A DNA stretch of 64,000 bases, from assembly GCF_014697025.1 (NCBI RefSeq), contig NZ_JACJRC010000006.1, forward strand, positions 62,001-126,000, read 5' to 3'. This document shows positions 57,095-64,000 of the stretch, piece after piece (the stretch's first letter is position 1; each line of letters opens with the position of its first letter). The DNA is from Alkalinema sp. FACHB-956. GTDB lineage: Bacteria > Cyanobacteriota > Cyanobacteriia > Leptolyngbyales > Leptolyngbyaceae. The notes under the pieces were generated by a model. The model searched no databases and was not told the DNA's origin. It saw nothing but the letters and a program-made list of their open reading frames with translations. The translations under genes were made by a program, and so were the position numbers.

Positions 57095-59809
57095 ATGAAC
57101 CGATCGTCCTTGTTCTGTCGTTTCGCTTTTGCACTGACCAGTACGCTGATTATGAGCAGTGCATTTCCTCATCGACCCACCGGGGCAACGCCGCCGCCCC
57201 TCGCTGCAACCCCTAACGCCCCCGCAATCCCAACCACAATCCCAACCGCAATCCCAACCACAACAACAGCCCAACGGCAGCCCCTATCGATTTACCAGCC
57301 CTTGCACACCATTCCCTGGGAGGGCTTTTATTTCACCAAAATTGGGGTGGCTTATTTCGCCACAGAACCGCTGAGAACCAACTTTATCCAGCGTCCTGAG
57401 TTAGACGAACTCAGTGCACCCACACTGGCAGCCCAACCCCTACCCGTTCATAGGATGCTTGATCCGAAAAAAACAGGGTGGGAATTGGTCAATTACGCGA
57501 TCGCGGCGGGGTTGGATAATCAGTTCGATCGGGCGATGAATGCCTATAAACGCAGCTTGCAGATTGCCAAGGAAATCGGCGATCACGAGTTGGAAGGGCT
57601 GGCCCTAGGGGGAATGGGGCTACTGCGGGCACAGAAGGGGTTTTACGACGTTGACACGATCGAGATCCTAACGGCATATTGGCGTTGGACAAGGGAACAA
57701 CAGAATCCAAAAGCAGAGGCGATCGCGCTCAGTAATTTAGGCAATGCCTATTTCGCGTCCGATTTATATCTCAAGGCGATCGAGTTCCACCAAAAACGCT
57801 TAGCCCTTGGGCGAAAATTGGGCGATCGGGCGGGCATGGGCCGTGCCCTGGGAAATTTGGGTATGGTGCAACAGGCGTTGGGTAACTTTGACAAAGCGTT
57901 GGCACTGCACCAACAACAATGGGACATTGTCCAGCAAGGGCAAGATATTGTCGGACAAAAAATGGCTTTGGCCAATTTGGGGATTGCCGCCCATGGGTTA
58001 GAAGATTATGCCAAAGCGATCGACTATCAAACCCAACGGCTCAAATTAGCGCAACAAACCCAGGATCCCCGCACCGAAGCGGAAGCCCTAGCCAACATTG
58101 CCGGAGCCCAGTATTTCCTAGGCAATTACGATCGGGCCATTGCATTGTATGAGCAAGCTTGGACGATCGCTTGGAATAAACTTCAGGATGCGGATATTCT
58201 CTATGGAATTCGGGGCAATGAGGGGTTGGCCTACTTCCAAAAGGGCGACTATGCCAAAGCCATGGAATTGTATCAGCAATATTTTCGCTACATTTCCTCC
58301 CGGAACAATCGGCGCGGGGAAGGCTTGGTCAAAAATAATGTGGGCGTTCTGCGAATGCAGGATGGCAATTTGACCAATGCTGAAAAAACGTTACGGGATG
58401 GCATTCAACGATGGGATAATCTTCGCGATCGTCTAGGCAATCAGGATGCTTTTAAAATTTCTCTATTTGATACGCAAACAGTCCCCTATGTCAATTTACA
58501 GTCGTTGTTAATCCAGAAAAATCAGATCGGATCAGCGTTGGAAGTTTCGGAACAGGGCCGATCGCGAGCTTTTGCCGAACTCTTACAACGGCGATCGCAG
58601 CCGCTCAAACAAAAGGTTACCGACAAGCCCCCCAACCTCGAACGCATCAAACAAATTGCCAAGCAAAATAACGCAACGTTAGTCCAGTATTCCATGCTGG
58701 CGGAAATCCATAAATCCAAGGCCCAGGGCAATGATCCAGCACTCAAGCATCAAGAATCCGAACTGTTGATTTGGGTAATTAAACCAACGGGAGAGGTGTT
58801 TCTGCGCAAATCCCAGTTTTTAGCCAGCCCAAATTGGCAGCAACAGGCCCATTCCCTGTCGGATTTGGTGGCAGATAGTCGATCGGCGATCGGGGTGCGG
58901 GGACGGGGCATTCGGATAGTGGCGAAACAAATCACACCGGAGAACGATCCGCCGCTCCAGCAGTTACATCGTTTGTTAATTCAACCGATCGCGGATCTAT
59001 TGCCCCAGAAGCCCGATGATTTAGTGGTGCTTCTCCCACAACAGTCATTATTTCTGGTACCGTTTGCAGCGCTGCAAGACAAAGACGGCACCTATTTGAT
59101 TGAGAAACATACGATCGTGACAGCACCCTCGATTCAAGTTTTCGATCTCGCTCAACAACAGCGACAACGCTTACCACAACGTCATTTATTCGCCCAACCG
59201 TTGATCGTCGGCAATCCTAAAATGCCGACCCTCCCCAGCGTAGCGGACGAAACGCCAGAGGTCTTGGAATCGCTACCCGGTGCGGAAACGGAAGCGAAGT
59301 CGATCGGGCAACTTTTACAAACCCAGCCACTGTTAGGCGAACAGGCGACGGAATACACTGTAGTGCAGCAAATGTCCAACGCCAGCTTAATTCACTTAGC
59401 GACCCATGGTTTACTCGATGATTTTCAAAGTTCCGGTTTTCCCGGCGCGATCGCCCTGGCACCCACCAATAGCACCGATGGGTTTTTGACTGCTGATGAA
59501 CTGTTGAATCTAAAATTGCAAGCAGAATTGGTGGTGCTGAGTGCCTGTAATACGGGACGGGGACGGATCACGGGGGATGGGGTGATTGGATTATCCCGAT
59601 CGTTGTTTGCGGCAGGAGTCCCTACCGTCTTAGCTTCGCTGTGGGCTGTGCCGGATGCCCCCACTTCAACGCTAATGACAGCCTTTTACGAAACGCTGAA
59701 AGCAGAACCGAATAAAGCGAGAGCGCTCCGAAAGGCAATGCTACAGGCCAAACAGCAATATCCCGATCCCAAGGATTGGGCCTCGTTTCTGTTAATGGGT
59801 TCACCCTAG
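57095..59809 (+). CDS. Secreted or anchored TPR-CHAT protein
   Basis: A 904-residue protein. N-terminal signal-like segment (LFCRFAFALTSTLIMSSAF), a Pro/Thr/Ala-rich linker with a 12-bp DNA repeat (57224-57259), then about seven TPR units (about 125-430), a helical connector and the CHAT domain (about 590-904). Predicted dyad: His771 (LIHLATHGLLDD) and Cys818 (LSACNTGRG). The C-terminal CHAT block (GLSRSLFAAGVPTVLASLW) is complete. CHAT proteins of this layout are numerous in filamentous cyanobacteria; function mostly unknown. Unlike the giant protein at 34570 it is predicted to be exported or membrane-anchored. Confidence 0.87.
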   Translation: MNRSSLFCRFAFALTSTLIMSSAFPHRPTGATPPPLAATPNAPAIPTTIPTAIPTTTTAQRQPLSIYQPLHTIPWEGFYFTKIGVAYFATEPLRTNFIQRPELDELSAPTLAAQPLPVHRMLDPKKTGWELVNYAIAAGLDNQFDRAMNAYKRSLQIAKEIGDHELEGLALGGMGLLRAQKGFYDVDTIEILTAYWRWTREQQNPKAEAIALSNLGNAYFASDLYLKAIEFHQKRLALGRKLGDRAGMGRALGNLGMVQQALGNFDKALALHQQQWDIVQQGQDIVGQKMALANLGIAAHGLEDYAKAIDYQTQRLKLAQQTQDPRTEAEALANIAGAQYFLGNYDRAIALYEQAWTIAWNKLQDADILYGIRGNEGLAYFQKGDYAKAMELYQQYFRYISSRNNRRGEGLVKNNVGVLRMQDGNLTNAEKTLRDGIQRWDNLRDRLGNQDAFKISLFDTQTVPYVNLQSLLIQKNQIGSALEVSEQGRSRAFAELLQRRSQPLKQKVTDKPPNLERIKQIAKQNNATLVQYSMLAEIHKSKAQGNDPALKHQESELLIWVIKPTGEVFLRKSQFLASPNWQQQAHSLSDLVADSRSAIGVRGRGIRIVAKQITPENDPPLQQLHRLLIQPIADLLPQKPDDLVVLLPQQSLFLVPFAALQDKDGTYLIEKHTIVTAPSIQVFDLAQQQRQRLPQRHLFAQPLIVGNPKMPTLPSVADETPEVLESLPGAETEAKSIGQLLQTQPLLGEQATEYTVVQQMSNASLIHLATHGLLDDFQSSGFPGAIALAPTNSTDGFLTADELLNLKLQAELVVLSACNTGRGRITGDGVIGLSRSLFAAGVPTVLASLWAVPDAPTSTLMTAFYETLKAEPNKARALRKAMLQAKQQYPDPKDWASFLLMGSP
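57224..57259. repeat. In-frame 12-bp tandem repeat in the TPR-CHAT linker
   Basis: Three units of (G/A)CAATCCCAACC, encoding part of the Ile-Pro-Thr linker after the signal segment. Confidence 0.85.
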
Positions 59810-59849
59810 GAGAAGTATCAGAAGATTGATAGAAATGGCCTAGATCAAA

Positions 59850-59896
59850 ATTGGGGTTTGAACGACGATTTTTACACCATCCATCCAAACCCCAAT
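59850..59896. terminator. Inverted repeat between convergent CHAT and Ro-like genes
   Basis: ATTGGGGTTTG (59850-59860) and CAAACCCCAAT (59886-59896) pair perfectly over 11 bp with a 25-nt loop. Probably a shared bidirectional terminator; no clean T-tract after either arm. Confidence 0.6.
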
Positions 59897-59918
59897 CTCT
59901 ATGCGAAAACTTACGCCA

Positions 59919-61700
<1,782 letters not shown>

Positions 61701-61784
61701 GCAAGTTAAAACAGCCGTTTTCACAGGATTTACCTTAAAAGGGTAGTGTGTATGCTGTTTGGGTTGGGGCGCGACGATTAATGG

Positions 61785-61824
61785 TGCATCAGCTAGATTA
61801 ATAAATGCATTAATGAGTGATGCA
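61785..61824 (-). terminator. Hairpin directly after the 66-residue gene
   Basis: TGCATCA (61785-61791) and TGATGCA (61818-61824) pair over 7 bp, with AT-rich inner palindromes (ATTAAT, ATGCAT), immediately after the stop codon. Terminator or processing site. Confidence 0.5.
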
Positions 61825-62067
<243 letters not shown>

Positions 62068-62117
62068 TTATGCAATTGGAGTCTGTGCAGTGAGAGTCTG
62101 TGCAGCTTGGGAATCAT

Positions 62118-62268
62118 CTCTTCGTACAAGTTGAAAAAGCGGTTGATTCATACACAGGATTTGTTCGTGAAACGTCTCCTGTGGAGAAACCTGTGGAGCT
62201 TGTTGGAAAAACAAGTGTCTTAGGCCGCTAGACGAGTCTGTAGGCTTTTTCAGTTGGGGTACGAAGAG
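62118..62268. ncRNA. Candidate Y RNA-like structured RNA
   Basis: The ends pair strongly: CTCTTCGTAC (62118-62127) with GTACGAAGAG (62259-62268), a 4/6-nt internal loop, then TGAAAAAGC (62132-62140) with GCTTTTTCA (62244-62252). Inside are CACAGG/CCTGTG, CTTGTT-GGAAA-AACAAG and AGAC-GA-GTCT hairpins. A long interrupted terminal stem next to a Ro-like gene is the architecture and location of bacterial Y RNAs. The strand cannot be fixed because the fold is nearly symmetric; the neighbouring genes are on the minus strand. No tRNA-like module could be proven. Confidence 0.55.
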
Positions 62269-62290
62269 TTTCCTGTTCCAAAGAGTGCAA

Positions 62291-63016
62291 CTAAACCTGA
62301 GGGTATCGTTGCCGTAGTTTTTTCAATTCCTGCTTACTACATTGGCGTTTGTGGATTGCATAATCCGTACCGGAATAACGCGATTGCACGATCGCTTTCT
62401 CTACCACATCCCAAACTGGTAAATTAGGCGGCAATTGCGCCACCGTGACCCAATACCAAATGCCATTAATTTTTTGATAGCGATGGTCACGATCGATGGG
62501 AATAGTATCAGCGGGAATCGTTGATGCTTGACTGCGAGAGGGTAAGGGTGGACATTTCTCCGCAAGGCAGAGTAACCCCGTTTCAGGATGCACATAGAAT
62601 TGAGGTTCGTGGAACGCGCAAATTAACCGAGCACGGAACCAGCGTCTCCCTTCTTTCCCGTAGGGCTGACCCTCAATAAACTCTACTTTTTCCGCAACGT
62701 AATCTTCAACGTGATCGAGAACATGTCTACCAACCATCGTACTGGCATCTAGGCGATCGTGAAGTTCGCTTTTCACTTGATTCCATGGCTGCCCCACCTT
62801 CGATCGTAGCAATCGCTTCAGTGGCCCCAAGTGATCGCTGAGGTATTTCGTTTTCTGGGTGGGTTTGATTAGATAGGGCGTTAAGAGTCCATCATTTGTC
62901 GCTTCTTGGGTGAGTCGATCGAGGAACTTCTTGGTACCCGTAATCTTCCGGCTGGGAATCCGCATTCCTCGTCGAGGTCGCTCAATGACAATTTCACTTA
63001 AGCGATGTTCACTCAT
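62291..63016 (-). CDS. Unknown protein of the Ro-like locus, 241 residues
   Basis: A basic, soluble protein beginning MSEHRLSEIVIERPRRGMRI. Residues 25-110 are helical and positively charged (HLGPLKRLLRSKVGQPWNQV, HVLDHVEDYV), the middle has a cysteine-containing block (LLCLAEKCPPLP), and the C-terminal part is again basic (KRQCSKQELKKLRQRYPQ). The charge suggests RNA binding. I believe similar proteins occur in other bacteria beside Ro-like genes, but I cannot verify that here. It is the first gene of the three-gene locus on the minus strand. Confidence 0.7.
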   Translation of the reverse strand: MSEHRLSEIVIERPRRGMRIPSRKITGTKKFLDRLTQEATNDGLLTPYLIKPTQKTKYLSDHLGPLKRLLRSKVGQPWNQVKSELHDRLDASTMVGRHVLDHVEDYVAEKVEFIEGQPYGKEGRRWFRARLICAFHEPQFYVHPETGLLCLAEKCPPLPSRSQASTIPADTIPIDRDHRYQKINGIWYWVTVAQLPPNLPVWDVVEKAIVQSRYSGTDYAIHKRQCSKQELKKLRQRYPQV

Positions 63017-63479
63017 GCTTAAACCTTTACAATTTCAAGGGTTGAGATTCAGGGAGGTTGAGCGTTTTCTCCCTGCGGGTAGTGGATTTGGAATACTGTG
63101 ACAGCAACGGACATTCGCAAAGTGCAGGACATGGGAATCTCCTTCGATTTTTGAATCGGTTATTTGAATCGATCGTCTTTGAATCGACTGTTATTAAATC
63201 GATTTGGTTCAATGATTTGAGAGCCTAAATAGGCTGACATCACCAATGTAGTACACGTAATACAAAGCGTCAAGACTTTTCTAGGATAAATTTCTCAAAA
63301 AAACACGCCTCTCTCATCATGCCTCTATTTCAGGCATAATTTCCCGGGTGTAGTATGCTGTCTGGATGAATAGCCGCGATGCTACACTCACCCCAGACGG
63401 CCAATTCACCAGTGTATGGCGGCAATGAACGGAGTGTTTGCGGCTTTAAAAGCTCTGTGCTGAGGCTTCTTGAGAATTT
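63017..63479. other. 463-bp spacer with repeats and two hairpins
   Basis: TTTGAATCG(G/A)-type words repeat at about 63152-63195. A perfect ATGCCT-N7-AGGCAT hairpin lies at 63319-63337, and GTGTAGTAT (63348-63356) pairs with ATGCTACAC (63379-63387) with one G-T pair. No gene. One of these may terminate the minus-strand gene that ends at 63480. Confidence 0.55.
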
Positions 63480-63851
63480 TTAGGTGGACTCTTTTTGTAA
63501 TTCTTCAACGGCTTCCATTACATGCGTTGCATACATCAGCGATGGCCCCCCTCCCATAAAGACTGCAACTCCTAACATCTCCAGAATTTCTTCTTTGGTC
63601 GCTCCCGCTTGCAGCGTCGAATGGGTATGGAAGGCAATACAGTCATCGCAGTGAATTGCTACAGAGATGGCTAAGGCAATCAGTTCTTTCGTTTTTGAGT
63701 CTAGGGCACCAGCAGCGGAGGATGCTTTACTCAGCGCATAAAAACTCTTCATAACATCCGGGATTGCGGTGGAGAGTTTGCCGGTATAGCTCCGGATGTG
63801 CTTCATTTGTTCGGTACAAGAATGCCCAGTGCTCGGTTCGTTTGTAGTCAT
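63480..63851 (-). CDS. Carboxymuconolactone decarboxylase/AhpD-family protein
   Basis: A 123-residue protein, taken from ATG 63851 (MTTNEPSTGHS); earlier starts add up to 20 residues of poor quality. The family signature is present: LIALAISVAIHCDDCIAFHTH, with the C-x-x-C and downstream His that give AhpD-like proteins peroxidase or disulfide reductase activity. Whether it is a decarboxylase or an alkylhydroperoxidase cannot be told. It is on the minus strand, facing away from the window end, and stands alone. Confidence 0.88.
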   Translation of the reverse strand: MTTNEPSTGHSCTEQMKHIRSYTGKLSTAIPDVMKSFYALSKASSAAGALDSKTKELIALAISVAIHCDDCIAFHTHSTLQAGATKEEILEMLGVAVFMGGGPSLMYATHVMEAVEELQKEST

Positions 63852-64000
63852 AGTGAATTCCCCAACGATCGAGTCTTTACCCATTTCATCGTAAGGAGAA
63901 ACCGAAGACAAAATCCAATGTCCTCAAAGAACTTAACGATCCCATCCTCACAACTTCCTCATCATTACCCAGTAATCTACTGCTATGACTGTCCCTCATC

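Noticed and set aside
62118-62268. tRNA or tmRNA in the Ro-locus spacer
   Set aside because: No acceptor stem with a T-loop GTTCRAATC at the right distance; only a weak T-arm-like segment was found.

Overview
The window is cyanobacterial. It carries a complete SufR-controlled suf operon together with the catalytic subunit of ferredoxin:thioredoxin reductase, a Psb32-like photosystem II repair protein, a CBS-CP12 fusion, a PrxQ-type peroxiredoxin, several Uma2-family genes and very frequent GCGATCGC/CGATCG words (the HIP1 motif typical of cyanobacterial chromosomes). It looks chromosomal. I see no rRNA, tRNA, CRISPR array or intact insertion sequence. The species cannot be named from the sequence.

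Layout. 1-3.8 kb: NarL-type two-component system, a Spy/CpxP-like periplasmic protein and a membrane glycosyltransferase. 4.7-9.9 kb: TPR protein, Nudix hydrolase, then a desaturase, a MetX-like acyltransferase/hydrolase and a type III glutamine synthetase. 9.9-13.8 kb: cell-wall amidase and pyrG. 14-15.9 kb: three tandem Uma2 genes. 15.9-24.8 kb: sufR | ftrC-sufB-[three foreign genes plus two gene fragments]-sufC-sufD-sufS. 24.8-31.2 kb: an apparent zinc-starvation operon behind a Zur/Fur-like box (G3E GTPase, phosphoesterase, Mg-type hemB, His-rich COG0523 chaperone, folE, degenerate phosphoesterase). 31.5-34.5 kb: C39-like peptidase and argS. 34.6-41.0 kb: a three-gene operon led by a 1728-residue TPR-CHAT protein. 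41-46 kb: ruvA, a small conserved protein, a P-type ATPase and a universal stress protein. 46-53 kb: aspartic-protease pair, small secreted proteins, DUF4346-like protein, Psb32, PrxQ and a large C39-like protein. 53-57 kb: CBS proteins, thioredoxin and CBS-CP12. 57-60 kb: a secreted TPR-CHAT protein. 60-63 kb: a Ro60-like (TROVE plus vWA) protein with two unknown small genes and strongly structured spacers. 63.5 kb: an AhpD/CMD-family protein.

Most interesting points. (1) The Ro60-like locus contains a 151-nt spacer element whose two ends form a 10-bp plus 9-bp interrupted terminal stem. This is the architecture of Y RNAs, the RNA partners of Ro proteins, and a second 77-nt stem-closed element lies in the Ro-like leader. 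(2) The TPR-CHAT operon pairs a predicted caspase-like protease with a two-domain protein whose linker has a duplicated motif, and with a coiled-coil membrane protein; it looks like an uncharacterised protease-triggered module. (3) The suf operon has been opened between sufB and sufC by two PD-(D/E)XK-like genes and a protease-fold gene, leaving a sufC 5' fragment and a protease-gene 3' fragment as scars. (4) The zinc operon ends in a phosphoesterase paralogue that has lost its metal-binding residues.

Gene starts were moved from the longest reading frame wherever a ribosome-binding site, a promoter or family alignment favoured an internal start; the reason is given in each entry.
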